Shown here piece after piece: positions 44,268-59,740 of a stretch of DNA of 64,000 nucleotides (within the stretch, counting starts at the first letter, position 1; every line of letters starts with the position of its first letter). The DNA is taken from assembly GCF_037975245.1 (NCBI RefSeq), contig NC_092574.1, positions 10,629,213 through 10,693,212 of the forward strand. The letters run 5' to 3'. The position numbers and the translations under genes are program-made. The notes under the pieces were generated by a model that had not been told where the DNA came from, did not search any database, and saw only the letters and a program-made list of their open reading frames with translations. Source of the stretch: Apostichopus japonicus (Eukaryota; Echinodermata; Holothuroidea; Aspidochirotida; Stichopodidae).

Positions 44268-47200
44268 TCTCAAGAACTTAATAAGAACTAAATCCATCTA
44301 CCTAGCAAACAATGGAAATTCTTCAATATAAATTCATCTAATTGACAGCGATAATCTATACAAAAAAATACTTATCATTCGCATTGTAGGACCTAACATT
44401 ATATGAGTACCAGTGTAGCTTGTGGGGTACAAAACTTAAATGTCATATAAATATACCTTAAAAACAATGCAACTAAATGGCAGCCTAAAGTAGATGCCTT
44501 CATTGCTATTAGAAGCCAACAATAACTTTGACCTTTGTTTTATACTGGAATATGAAAATTCACCTATAGATACTGTATTCTGGTAAAATGGTATGAGTAC
44601 CAGGATACCTTGTGGGGTACAGACATTTAAATTAAAATTTGTCTCTCAAGAACTTAATAAGAACTAAATCCATCTACCTAGCAAACAATGAAAATTCTTC
44701 AATATAAATTCATCTAATTGACAGCGATAATCTATACAAAAAAATACTTATCATTCGCATTGTAGGACCTAACATTATATGAGTACCAGTGTAGCTTTTG
44801 GGGTACAAAACTTAAATGTCATATAAATATACCTTAAAAACAATGCAACTAAATGGCAGCCTAAAGTAGATGCCTTCATTGCTATGAGTAGCCAACAATA
44901 TTTTTTACAGTGCTTGATATACTGGATAATAAATATTAACTTGTTGATTTTGTACTCTGGTCATGTTGTATGAGTGCCAGGATACCTTGTGGGGTACAGA
45001 CAGTTAAATTACAATTTGTCGTACTGTACTCTGGTCATGTGGTATGAGTGCCAGGATACCTTGTGGGGTACAGACAGTTAAATTACAATTTGTCTCTCAA
45101 GAACTTAATAAGAACTAAATCCATCTACCTAGCAAACAATGAAAATTCTTCAATATAAATTCATCTAAATATACCTTAAAAACAATGCAACTAAATGGCG
45201 GCCTAAAGTAGATGCCTTCATTGCTATGAGTAGCCAACATTAGTTTTGGCAGTGCTTTATATACAGGATAATGAAAATTCACCAACTGATGCTGTATTCT
45301 GGTCATGTGGTATGAGTGCCAGGATACCTTGTGGGGTACAGACAGTTAAATTACAATTACAATATATGTCTCTCAAGAATTTAATTAGAAATAAATCCAT
45401 CTACCTAGCAAACAATGCAAACTCTTCAATATAAATATATCTAATTGACAGCGATAATCTGTACAGAATAAAACTTATCATTCGCATTGTAGAACCTAAC
45501 ATTATATGAGTACCAGTGTAGCTTGTGGGGTACAAAACTTAAATGTCATATAAATATTCCTTAAAAACAATGCAACTAATGGCAGCCTAAAGTAGATGCC
45601 TTCATTGCTATGTGTAGCCAACAATATTTTTTACAGTGCTTGATATACTGGATAATAAATATTAACTTGTTGATACTGTACTCTGGTCATGTTGTATGAG
45701 TGCCAGGATACCTTGTGGGGTACAGACAGTTAAATTACAATATGTCTCTCAAGAACTTAATAAGAACTAAATCCATCTACCTAGCAAACAATGGAAATTC
45801 TTCAATATAAATTCATCTAATTGACAGCGATAATCTATACAAAAAAATACTTATCATTCGCATTGTAGGACCTAACATTATATGAGTACCAGTGTAGCTT
45901 GTGGGGTACAAAACTTAAATGTCATATAAATATACCTTAAAAACAATGCAACTAAATGGCAGCCTAAAGTAGATACCTTCATTGCTTTGAGAAGCCAACA
46001 ATATTTTTTACAGTGCTTGATATACTGGATAATAAATATTAACTTGTTGATTTTGTACTCTGGTCATGTTGTATGAGTGCCAGGATACCTTGTGGGGTAC
46101 AGACAGTTAAATTACAATTTGTCGTACTGTACTCTGGTCATGTGGTATGAGTGCCAGGATACCTTGTGGGGTACAGACAGTTAAATAACAATTTGTCGTA
46201 CTGTACTCTGGTCATGTGGTATGAGTGCCAGGATACCTTGTGGGGTACAGACAGTTAAATTACAATTTGTCTCTCAAGAACTTAATAAGAACTAAATCCA
46301 TCTACCTAGCAAACAATGAAAATTCTTCAATATAAATTCATCTAATTGACAGCGATAATCTATACAAAAAAATACTTATCATTCGCATTGTAGGACCTAA
46401 CATTATATGAGTACCAGTGTAGCTTGTGGGGTACAAAACTTAAATGTCATATAAATATACCTTAAAAACAATGCAACTAATGGCAGCCTAAAGTAGATGC
46501 CTTCATTGCTATGAGTAGCCAACAATATTTTTTACAGTGCTTGATATACTGGATAATAAATATTAACTTGTTGATACTGTACTCTGGTCATGTTGTATGA
46601 GTGCCAGGATACCTTGTGGGGTACAAACATTGAAATTAAATTACAATATGTCTCTCAAGAACTTAATAAGAACTAAATCCATCTACCTAGCAAACAATGG
46701 AAATTCTTCAATATAAATTCATCTAATTGACAGCGATAATCTATACAGAATAAAACTTATCATTCGCATTGTAGGACCTAACATTATATGAGTACCAGTG
46801 TAGCTTGTGGGGTACAAAACTTAAATGTCATATAAATATACCTTAAAAACAATGCTACTAAATGGTAGCCTAAAGTAGATGCCTTCATTGCTATGAGTAG
46901 CCAACAATAGTTTTGGCAGTGCTTTATATACAGGATAATGAAAATTCACCAACTGATGCTGTATTCTGGTCATGTGGTATGAGTGCCAGGATACCTTGTG
47001 GGGTACAGACAGTTCAATTACAATTACAATATGTCTCTCAAGAACTTAATTAGAACTAAATCCATCTAACTAGCAAACAATGGAAATTCTTCAATATAAA
47101 TTCATCTAATTGACAGCGATAATCTATACAAAAAAATACTTATCATTCGCATTGTAGGACCTAACATTATATGAGTACCAGTGTAGCTTGTGGGGTACAA

Positions 47201-47378
47201 AACTTAGATGTCATATAAATATACCTTAAAAACAATGCAACTAAATGGCAGCCTAAAGTAGATGCCTTCATTGCTATTAGAAGCCAACAATAACTTTGAC
47301 CTTTGTTTTATACTGGAATATGAAAATTCACCTATAGATACTGTATTCTGGTAAAATGGTATGAGTACCAGGATACCT
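44268..47378. repeat. Satellite higher-order duplication, copy 2 of the ~4.55-kb-offset pair
   Basis: Partner of 39720-42680, longer by 150 bases: a 2-bp insertion near 45363 and two extra 74-bp units near 46110-46260. Confidence 0.87.
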
Positions 47379-48969
47379 TGTGGGGTACAGACATTTAAAT
47401 TAAAATTTGTCTCTCAAGAACTTAATAAGAACTAAATCCATCTACCTAGCAAACAATGAAAATTCTTCAATATAAATTCATCTAATTGACAGCGATAATC
47501 TATACAAAAAAATACTTATCATTCGCATTGTAGGACCTAACATTATATGAGTACCAGTGTAGCTTGTGGGGTACAAAACTTAAATGTCATATAAATATAC
47601 CTTAAAAACAATGCAACTAAATGGCAGCCTAAAGTAGATGCCTTAATTGCTATGAGTAGCCAACAATATTTTTTACAGTGCTTGATATACTGGATAATAA
47701 ATATTAAATTGTTGATTTTGTACTCTGGTCATGTTGTATGAGTGCCAGGATACCTTGTGGAGTACAGACAGTTAAATTACAATTTGTCGTACTGTACTCT
47801 GGTCATGTGGTATGAGTGCCAGGATACCTTGTGGGGTACAGACAGTTAAATTACAATTTGTCTCTCAAGAACTTAATAAGAACTAAATCCATCTACCTAG
47901 CAAACAATGAAAATTCTTCAATATAAATTCATCTAAATATACCTTAAAAACAATGCAACTAAATGGCAGCCTAAAGTAGATGCCTTCATTGCTATGAGTA
48001 GCCAACATTAGTTTTGGCAGTGCTTTATATACAGGATAATTAAAATTCACCAACTGATGCTGTATTCTGGTCATGTGGTATGAGTGCCAGGATACCTTGT
48101 GGGGTACAGACAGTTAAATTACAATTACAATATGTCTCTCAAGAACTTAATAAGAACTAAATCCATCTACCTAGCAAACAATGGAAATTCTTCAATATAA
48201 ATTCATCTAATTGACAGCGATAATCTATACAAAAAAATACTTATCATTCGCATTGTAGGACCTAACATTATATGAGTACCAGTGTAGCTTGTGGGGTACA
48301 AAACTTAAATGTCATATAAATATACCTTAAAAACAATGCAACTAAATGGCAGCCTAAAGTAGATGCCTTCATTGCTATTAGAAGCCAACAATAACTTTGA
48401 CCTTTGTTTTATACTGGAATATGAAAATTCACCTATAGATACTGTATTCTGGTAAAATGGTATGAGTACCAGGATACCTTGTGGGGTACAGACATTTAAA
48501 TTAAAATTTGTCTCTCAAGAACTTAATAAGAACTAAATCCATCTACCTAGCAAACAATGAAAATTCTTCAATATAAATTCATCTAATTGACAGCGATAAT
48601 CTATACAAAAAAATACTTATCATTCGCATTGTAGGACCTAACATTATATGAGTACCAGTGTAGCTTTTGGGGTACAAAACTTAAATGTCATATAAATATA
48701 CCTTAAAAACAATGCAACTAAATGGCAGCCTAAAGTAGATGCCTTCATTGCTATGAGTAGCCAACAATATTTTTTACAGTGCTTGATATACTGGATAATA
48801 AATATTAACTTGTTGATTTTGTACTCTGGTCATGTTGTATGAGTGCCAGGATACCTTGTGGGGTACAGACAGTTAAATTACAATTACAATATGTCTCTCA
48901 AGAACTTAATTAGAAATAAATCCATCTACCTAGCAAACAATGCAAACTCTTCAATATAAATATATCTAA

Positions 48970-51900
48970 TTGACAGCGATAATCTGTACAGAATAAAACT
49001 TATCATTCGCATTGTAGAACCTAACATTATATGAGTACCAGTGTAGCTTGTGGGGTACAAAACTTAAATGTCATATAAATATACCTTAAAAACAATGCTA
49101 CTAAATGGTAGCCTAAAGTAGATGCCTTCATTGCTATGAGTAGCCAACAATAGTTTTGGCAGTGCTTTATATACAGGATAATGAAAATTCACCAACTGAT
49201 GCTGTATTCTGGTCATGTGGTATGAGTGCCAGGATACCTTGTGGGGTACAGACAGTTCAATTACAATTACAATATGTCTCTCAAGAACTTAATTAGAACT
49301 AAATCCATCTAACTAGCAAACAATGGAAATTCTTCAATATAAATTCATCTAATTGACAGCGATATACTATACAAAAAAATACTTATCATTCGCATTGTAG
49401 GACCTAACATTATATGAGTACCAGTGTAGCTTGTGGGGTACAAAACTTAGATGTCATATAAATATACCTTAAAAACAATGCAACTAAATGGCAGCCTAAA
49501 GTAGATGCCTTCATTGCTATTAGAAGCCAACAATAACTTTGACCTTTGTTTTATACTGGAATATGAAAATTCACCTATAGATACTGTATTCTGGTAAAAT
49601 GGTATGAGTACCAGGATACCTTGTGGGGTACAGACATTTAAATTAAAATTTGTCTCTCAAGAACTTAATAAGAACTAAATCCATCTACCTAGCAAACAAT
49701 GAAAATTCTTCAATATAAATTCATCTAATTGACAGCGATAATCTATACAAAAAAATACTTATCATTCGCATTGTAGGACCTAACATTATATGAGTACCAG
49801 TGTAGCTTGTGGGGTACAAAACTTAAATGTCATATAAATATACCTTAAAAACAATGCAACTAAATGGCAGCCTAAAGTAGATGCCTTCATTGCTATGAGT
49901 AGCCAACAATATTTTTTACAGTGCTTGATATACTGGATAATAAATATTAAATTGTTGATTTTGTACTCTGGTCATGTTGTATGAGTGCCAGGATACCTTG
50001 TGGGGTACAGACAGTTAAATTACAATTTGTCGTACTGTACTCTGGTCATGTGGTATGAGTGCCAGGATACCTTGTGGGGTACAGACAGTTAAATTACAAT
50101 TTGTCTCTCAAGAACTTAATAAGAACTAAATCCATCTACCTAGCAAACAATGAAAATTCTTCAATATAAATTCATCTAAATATACCTTAAAAACAATGCA
50201 ACTAAATGGCAGCCTAAAGTAGATGCCTTCATTGCTATGAGTAGCCAACAATATTTTTTACAGTGCTTGATATACTGGATAATAAATATTAATAAATATT
50301 AACTTGTTGATACTGTACTCTGGTCATGTTGTATGAGTGCCAGGATACCTTTTGGGGTACAGACATTGAAATTAAATTACAATATGTCTCTCAAGAACTT
50401 AATAAGAACTAAATCCATCTACCTAGCAAACAATGGAAATTCTTCAATATAAATTCATCTAATTGACAGCGATAATCTATACAAAAAAATACTTATCATT
50501 AGCATTGTAGGACCTAACATTATATGAGTACCAGTGTAGCTTGTGGGGTACAAAACTTAAATGTCATATAAATATACCTTAAAAACAATGCAACTAAATG
50601 GCAGCCTAAAGTAGATGCCTTCATTGCTATTAGAAGCCAACAATAACTTTGACCTTTGTTTTATACTGGAATATGAAAATTCACCTATAGATACTGTATT
50701 CTGGTAAAATGGTATGAGACCCAGGATACCTTGTGGGGTACAGACAGTTAAATTACAATTTGTCGTACTATACTCTGGTCATGTGGTATGAGTGCAAGGA
50801 TACCTTGTGGGGTACAGACAGTTAAATTACAATTTGTCTCTCAAGAACTTAATAAGAACTAAATCCATCTACCTAGCAAACAATGAAAATTCTTCAATAT
50901 AAATTCAACTAATTGACAGCGATAATCTATACAAAAAAATACTTATCATTCGCATTGTAGGACCTAACATTATATGAGTACCAGTGTAGCTTGTGGGGTA
51001 CAAAACTTAAATGTCATATATATACCTTAAAAACAATGCAACTAATGGCAGCCTAAAGTAGATGCCTTCATTGCTATGAGTAGCCAACAATATTTTTTAC
51101 AGTGCTTGATATACTGGATAATAAATATTAACTTGTTGATTTTGTACTCTGGTCATGTGGTATGAGTGCCAGGATACCTTGTGGGGTACAGACATTGAAA
51201 TTAAATTACAATATGTCTCTCAAGAACTTAATAAGAACTAAATCCATCTACCTAGAAAACAATGGAAATTCTTCAATATAAATTCATCTAATTGACAGCG
51301 ATAATCTATACAAAAAAATACTTATCATTCGCATTGTAGGACCTAACATTATATGAGTACCAGTGTAGCTTTTGGGGTACAAAACTTAAATGTCATATAA
51401 ATATACCTTAAAAACAATGCAACTAAATGGCAGCCTAAAGTAGATGCCTTCATTGCTATGAGTAGCCAACAATATTTTTTACAGTGCTTGATATACTGGA
51501 TAATAAATATTAATAAATATTAACTTGTTGATACTGTACTCTGGTCATGTTGTATGAGTGCCAGGATACCTTGTGGGGTACAGACATTGAAATTAAATTA
51601 CAATATGTCTCTCAAGAACTTAATAAGAACTAAATCCATCTACCTAGCAAACAATGGAAATTCTTCAATATAAATTCATCTAATTGACAGCGATAATCTA
51701 TACAAAAAAATACTTATCATTCGCATTGTAGGACCTAACATTATATGAGTACCAGTGTAGCTTGTGGGGTACAAAACTTAAATGTCATATAAATATACCT
51801 TAAAAACAATGCAACTAAATGGCAGCCTAAAGTAGATGCCTTCATTGCTATTAGAAGCCAACAATAACTTTGACCTTTGTTTTATACTGGAATATGAAAA

Positions 51901-53070
51901 TTCACCTATAGATACTGTATTCTGGTAAAATGGTATGAGTACCAGGATACCTTGTGGGGTACAGACATTTAAATTAAAATTTGTCTCTCAAGAACTTAAT
52001 AAGAACTAAATCCATCTACCTAGCAAACAATGAAAATTCTTCAATATAAATTCATCTAATTGACAGCGATAATCTATACAAAAAAATACTTATCATTCGC
52101 ATTGTAGGACCTAACATTATATGAGTACCAGTGTAGCTTTTGGGGTACAAAACTTAAATGTCATATAAATATACCTTAAAAACAATGCAACTAAATGGCA
52201 GCCTAAAGTAGATGCCTTCATTGCTATGAGTAGCCAACAATATTTTTTACAGTGCTTGATATACTGGATAATAAATATTAACTTGTTGATTTTGTACTCT
52301 GGTCATGTTGTATGAGTGCCAGGATACCTTGTGGGGTACAGACAGTTAAATTACAATTTGTCGTACTGTACTCTGGTCATGTGGTATGAGTGCCAGGATA
52401 CCTTGTGGGGTACAGACAGTTAAATTACAATTTGTCTCTCAAGAACTTAATAAGAACTAAATCCATCTACCTAGCAAACAATGAAAATTCTTCAATATAA
52501 ATTCATCTAAATATACCTTAAAAACAATGCAACTAAATGGCAGCCTAAAGTAGATGCCTTCATTGCTATGAGTAGCCAACATTAGTTTTGGCAGTGCTTT
52601 ATATACAGGATAATGAAAATTCACCAACTGATGCTGTATTCTGGTCATGTGGTATGAGTGCCAGGATACCTTGTGGGGTACAGACAGTTAAATTACAATT
52701 ACAATATGTCTCTCAAGAACTTAATTAGAAATAAATCCATCTACCTAGCAAACAATGCAAACTCTTCAATATAAATATATCTAATTGACAGCGATAATCT
52801 GTACAGAATAAAACTTATCATTCGCATTGTAGAACCTAACATTATATGAGTACCAGTGTAGCTTGTGGGGTACAAAACTTAAATGTCATATAAATATTCC
52901 TTAAAAACAATGCAACTAATGGCAGCCTAAAGTAGATGCCTTCATTGCTATGTGTAGCCAACAATATTTTTTACAGTGCTTGATATACTGGATAATAAAT
53001 ATTAACTTGTTGATACTGTACTCTGGTCATGTTGTATGAGTGCCAGGATACCTTGTGGGGTACAGACAGT
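48970..53070. repeat. Satellite higher-order duplication, copy 2 of the 11,890-bp-offset pair
   Basis: Partner of 37080-41180, with no net insertion or deletion between landmarks over about 4.1 kb and only scattered substitutions. Confidence 0.88.
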
Positions 53071-54955
53071 TCAATTACAATTACAATATGTCTCTCAAGA
53101 ACTTAATTAGAACTAAATCCATCTAACTAGCAAACAATGGAAATTCTTCAATATAAATTCATCTAATTGACAGCGATAATCTATACAAAAAAATACTTAT
53201 CATTCGCATTGTAGGACCTAACATTATATGAGTACCAGTGTAGCTTGTGGGGTACAAAACTTAAATGTCATATAAATATACCTTAAAAACAATGCAACTA
53301 AATGGCAGCCTAAAGTAGATGTCTTCATTGCTATTAGAAGCCAACAATAACTTTGACCTTTGTTTTATACTGGAATATGAAAATTCACCTATAGATACTG
53401 TACTCTGGTCATGTGGTATGAGTGCAAGGATACCTTGTGGGGTACAGACAGTTAAATTACAATTTGTCTCTCAAGAACTTAATAAGAACTAAATCCATCT
53501 ACCTAGCAAACAATGAAAATTCTTCAATATAAATTCAACTAATTGACAGCGATAATGTATACAAAAACATACTTATCATTCGCATTGTAGGACCTAACAT
53601 TATATGAGTACCAGTGTAGCTTGTGGGGTACAAAACTTAAATGTCATATATATACCTTAAAAACAATGCAACTATAGGCAGCCTAAAGTAGATGCCTTCA
53701 TTGCTATGAGTAGCCAACAATATATTTTACAGTGCTTGATATACTGGATAATAAATATTAACTTGTTGATTTTGTACTCTGGTCATGTTGTATGAGTGCC
53801 AGGATACCTTGTGGGGTACAGACATTGAAATTAAATTACAATATGTCTCTCAAGAACTTAATAAGAACTAAATCCATCTACCTAGAAAACAATGGAAATT
53901 CTTCAATATAAATTCATCTAATTGACAGCGATAATCTATACAAAAAAATACTTATCATTCGCATTGTAGGACCTAACATTATATGAGTACCAGTGTAGCT
54001 TGTGGGGTACAAAACTTAAATGTCATATAAATATACCTTAAAAACAATGCAACTAAATGGCAGCCTAAAGTAGATGCCTTCATTGCTATGAGTAGCCAAC
54101 AATATTTTTTACAGTGCTTGATATACTGGATAATAAATATTAATAAATATTAACTTGTTGATACTGTACTCTGGTCATGTTGTATGAGTGCCAGGATACC
54201 TTGTGGGGTACAGACATTGAAATTAAATTACAATATGTCTCTCAAGAACTTAATAAGAACTAAATCCATCTACCTAGCAAACAATGGAAATTCTTCAATA
54301 TAAATTCATCTAATTGACAGCGATAATCTATACAAAAAAATACTTATCATTCGCATTGTAGGACCTAACATTATATGAGTACCAGTGTAGCTTGTGGGGT
54401 ACAAAACTTAAATGTCATATAAATATACCTTAAAAACAATGCAACTAAATGGCAGCCTAAAGTAGATGCCTTCATTGCTATGAGTAGCCAACAATATTTT
54501 TTACAGTGCTTGATATACTGGATAATAAATATTAATAAATATTAACTTGTTGATACTGTACTCTGGTCATGTTGTATGAGTGCCAGGATATCTTGTGGGG
54601 TACAGACATTGAAATTAAATTACAATATGTCTCTCAAGAACTTGATTAGAACTAAATCCATCTACCTAGCAAACAATGGAAATTCTTCAATATAAATTCA
54701 TCTAATTGACAGCGATAATCTATACAAAAAAATACTTATCATTCGCATTGTAGGACCTAACATTATATGAGTACCAGTGTAGCTTGTGGGGTACAAAACT
54801 TAAATGTCATATAAATATACCTTAAAAACAATGCAACTAAATGGCAGCCTAAAGTAGATGCCTTCATTGCTATGAGTAGCCAACAATATTTTTTACAGTG
54901 CTTGATATACTGGATAATAAATATTAACTTGTTGATTTTGTACTCTGGTCATGTT

Positions 54956-55748
54956 GTATGAGTGCCAGGATACCTTGTGGGGTACAGACAGTTAAATTAC
55001 AATTTGTCGTACTGTACTCTGGTCATGTGGTATGAGTGCCAGGATACCTTGTGGGGTACAGACAGTTAAATTACAATTTGTCGTACTGTACTCTGGTCAT
55101 GTGGTATGAGTGCCAGGATACCTTGTGGGGTACAGACAGTTAAATTACAATTTGTCCTACTGTACTCTGGTCATGTGGTATGAGTGCCAGGATACCTTGT
55201 GGGGTACAGACAGTTAAATTACAATTTGTCGTACTGTACTCTGGTCATGTGGTATGAGTACCAGGATACCTTGTGGGGTACAGACATTTAAATTACAATT
55301 TGTTGTACTATATTCTGGTCATGTGGTATGAGTGCCAGGATACCTTGTGGGGTACAGACAGTTAAATTACAATTTGTCGTACTGTACTCTGGTCATGTGG
55401 TATGAGTACCAGGATACCTTGTGGGGTACAGACATTTAAATTACAATTTGTTGTACTATACTCTGGTCATGTGGTATGAGTGCCAGGATACCTTGTGGGG
55501 TACAGACAGTTAAATTACAATTTGTCGTACTGTACTCTGGTCATGTGGTATGAGTACCAGGATACCTTGTGGGGTACAGACATTTAAATTACAATTTGTC
55601 GTACTATACTCTGGTCATGTGGTATGAGTGCCAGGATACCTTGTGGGGTACAGACAGTTAAATTACAATTTGTCGTACTGTACTCTGGTCTTGTGGTATG
55701 AGTGCTAGGATACCTTGTGGGGTACAGACAGTTAAATTACAATTTGTC
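54956..55748. repeat. 74-bp sub-repeat run, 11 units
   Basis: Boxes run from 54956 to 55696, 740 bases or ten exact 74-bp steps. From the fifth unit onward GTACCAGG and GTGCCAGG forms alternate as 148-bp dimers. The final unit has CTTGTGG and GTGCTAGG. Confidence 0.95.
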
Positions 55749-56900
55749 TCTCAAGAACTTAATAAGAACTAAATCCATCTACCTAGCAAACAATGAAAAT
55801 TCTTCAATATAAATTCAACTAATTGACAGCGATAATCTATACAAAAAAATACTTATCATTCGCATTGTAGGACCTAACATTATATGAGTACCAGTGTAGC
55901 TTGTGGGGTACAAAACTTAAATGTCATATATATACCTTAAAAACAATGCAACTAATGGCAGCCTAAAGTAGATGCCTTCATTGCTATGAGTAGCCAACAA
56001 TATTTTTTACAGTGCTTGATATACTGGATAAAAAATATTAACTTGTTGATTTTGTACTCTGGTCATGTTGTATGAGTGCCAGGATACCTTGTGGGGTACA
56101 GACAGTTAAATTACAGTTTGTCGTACTGTACTCTGGTCATGTGGTATGAGTGCCAGGATACCTTGTGGGGTACAGACAGTTAAATTACAATTTGTCTCTC
56201 AAGAACTTAATAAGAACTAAATCCATCTACCTCGCAAACAATGAAAATTCTTCAATATAAATTCATCTAATTGACAGCGATAATCTATACAAAAAAATAC
56301 TTATCATTCGCATTGTAGGACCTAACATTATATGAGTACCAGTGTAGCTTGTGGGGTACAAAACTTAAATGTCATATAAATATACCTTAAAAACAATGCA
56401 ACTAATGGCAGCCTAAAGTAGATGCCTTCATTGCTATGTGTAGCCAACAATATTTTTTACAGTGCTTGATATACTGGATATTAAATATTAACTTGTTGAT
56501 ACTGTACTCTGGTCATGTTGTATGAGTGCCAGGATACCTTGTGGGGTACAGACATTGAAATTAAATTACAATATGTCTCTCAAGAACTTAATAAGAACTA
56601 AATCCATCTACCTAGCAAACAATGAAAATTCTTCAATATAAATTCATCTAATTGACAGCGATAATCTATACAAAAAAATACTTATCATTCGCATTGTAGG
56701 ACCTAACATTATATGAGTACCAGTGTAGCTTGTGGGGTACAAAACTTAAATGTCATATAAATATACCTTAAAAACAATGCAACTAATGGCAGCCTAAAGT
56801 AGATGCCTTCATTGCTATGAGTAGCCAACAATATTTTTTACAGTGCTTGATATACTGGATAATAAATATTAACTTGTTGATTTTGTACTCTGGTCATGTT

Positions 56901-57545
56901 GTATGAGTGCCAGGATACCTTGTGGGGTACAGACAGTTCAATTACAATTTGTCGTACTGTACTCTGGTCATGTGGTATGAGTGCCAGGATACCTTGTGGG
57001 GTACAGACAGTTAAATTACAATTTGTCGTACTGTACTCTGGTCATGTGGTATGAGTACCAGGATACCTTGTGGGGTACAGACATTTAAATTACAATTTGT
57101 TGTACTATACTCTGGTTATGTGGTATGAGTGCCAGGATACCTTGTGGGGTACAGACAGTTAAATTACAATTTGTCGTACTGTACTCTGGTCATGTGGTAT
57201 GAGTACCAGGATACCTTGTGGGGTACAGACATTTAAATTACAATTTGTTGTACTATACTCTGGTCATGTGGTATGAGTGCCAGGATACCTTGTGGGGTAC
57301 AGACAGTTAAATTACAATTTGTCGTACTGTACTCTGGTCATGTGGTATGAGTCCCAGGATACCTTGTGGGGTACAGACATTTAAATTACAATTTGTCGTA
57401 CTATACTCTGGTCATGTGGTATGAGTGCCAGGATACCTTGTGGGGTACAGACAGTTAAATTACAATTTGTCGTACTGTACTCTGGTCTTGTGGTATGAGT
57501 GCTAGGATACCTTGTGGGGTACAGACAGTTAAATTACAATTTGTC
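56901..57545. repeat. 74-bp sub-repeat run, 9 units
   Basis: Boxes run from 56901 to 57493, 592 bases or eight exact steps. Two unit types alternate in the middle, and the final unit has GTGCTAGG. Confidence 0.95.
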
Positions 57546-59391
57546 TCTCAAGAACTTAATAAGAACTAAATCCATCTACCTAGCAAACAATGAAAATTCT
57601 TCAATATAAATTCAACTAATTGACAGCGATAATCTATACAAAAAAATACTTATCATTCGCATTGTAGGACCTAACATTATATGAGTACCAGTGTAGCTTG
57701 TGGGGTACAAAACTTAAATGTCATATAAATATACCTTAAAAACAATGCAACTAAATGGTAGCCTAAAGTAGATGCCTTCATTGCTATGAGTAGCCAACAA
57801 TAGTTTTGGCAGTGCTTTATATACAGGATAATGAAAATTCACCAACTGATGCTGTATTCTGGTCATGTGGTATGAGTGCCAGGATACCTTGTGGGGTACA
57901 GACAGTTAAATTACAATTACAATATGTCTCTCAAGAACTTAATTAGAAATAAATCCATCTACCTAGCAAACAATGCAAACTCTTCAATATAAATATATCT
58001 AATTGACAGCGATAATCTGTACAGAATAAAACTTATCATTCGCATTGTAGAACCTAACATTATATGAGTACCAGTGTAGCTTGTGGGGTACAAAACTTAA
58101 ATGTCATATAAATATACCTTAAAAACAATGCAACTAATGGCAGCCTAAAGTAGATGCCTTCATTGCTATGTGTAGCCAACAATATTTTTTACAGTGCTTG
58201 ATATACTGGATAATAAATATTAACTTGTTGATACTGTACTCTGGTCATGTTGTATGAGTGCCAGGATACCTTGTGGGGTACAGACATTGAAATTAAATTA
58301 CAATATGTCTCTCAAGAACTTAATAAGAACTAAATCCATCTACCTAGCAAACAATGGAAATTCTTCAATATAAATTCATCTAATTGACAGCGATAATCTA
58401 TACAGAATAAAACTTATCATTCGCATTGTAGGACCTTATATTATATGAGTACCAGTGTAGCTTGTGGGGTACAAAACTTAAATGTCATATAAATATACCT
58501 TAAAAATAATGCATCTAAATGGCAGCCTTAAGTAGATGCCTTCATTGCTATGAGTAGCCAACAATATTTTTTGCAGTGCTTTATATACAGGATAATGAAA
58601 ATTCACCTATTGATGCTGTATTCTGGTCATGTGGTATGAGTGCCAGGATACCTTGTGGGGTACAGACAGTTCAATTACAATTACAATATGTCTCTCAAGA
58701 ACTTAATTAGAACTAAATCCATCTAACTAGCAAACAATGGAAATTCTTCAATATAAATTCATCTAATTGACAGCGATAATCTATACAAAAAAATACTTAT
58801 CATTCACATTGTAGGACCTAACATTATATGAGTACCAGTGTAGCTTGTGGGGTACAAAACTTAAATGTCATATAAATATACCTTAAAAACAATGCAACTA
58901 AATGGCAGCCTAAAGTAGATGCCTTCATTGCTATTAGAAGCCAACAATAACTTTGACCTTTGTTTTATACTGGAATATGAAAATTCACCTATAGATACTG
59001 TATTCTGGTAAAATGGTATGAGTACCAGGATACCTTGTGGGGTACAGACATTTAAATTACAATTTTTCTCTCAAGAACTTAATAAGAACTAAATCCATCT
59101 ACCTAGCAAACAATGGAAATTCTTCAATATAAATTCATCTAATTGACAGCGATAATCTATATAAAAAAATACTTATCATTCGCATTGTAGGACCTAACAT
59201 TATATGAGTACCAGTGTAGCTTGTGGGGTACAAAACTTAAATGTCATATAAATATACCTTAAAAACAATGCAACTAATGGCAGCCTAAAGTAGATGAATT
59301 CATTGCTATGAGTAGCCAACAATATTTTTTACAGTGCTTGATATACTGGATAATAAATATTAACTTGTTGATTTTGTACTCTGGTCATGTT

Positions 59392-59740
59392 GTATGAGTG
59401 CCAGGATACCTTGTGGGGTACAGACAGTTAAATTACAATTTGTCGTACTGTACTCTGGTCATGTGGTATGAGTGCCAGGATACCTTGTGGGGTACAGACA
59501 GTTAAATTACAATTTGTCGTACTGTACTCTGGTCATGTGGTATGAGTACCAGGATACCTTGTGGGGTACAGACATTTAAATTACAATTTGTTGTACTATA
59601 CTCTGGTCATGTGGTATGAGTGCCAGGATACCTTGTGGGGTACAGACAGTTAAATTACAATTTGTCGTACTGTACTCTGGTCATTTGGTATGAGTGCTAG
59701 GATACCTTGTGGGGTACAGACAGTTCAATTACAATTTGTC
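59392..59740. repeat. 74-bp sub-repeat run, 5 units
   Basis: Boxes run from 59392 to 59688, 296 bases or four exact steps, ending in a GTGCTAGG unit. Confidence 0.93.

Noticed and set aside
40567-52648. 63-codon frame conserved at five places
   Set aside because: Each copy lies at the same phase of the satellite type C monomer; identity follows from repeat copying.
54956-55748. CRISPR-like regular array
   Set aside because: Units are directly abutting 74-bp repeats without unique spacers, in animal DNA.
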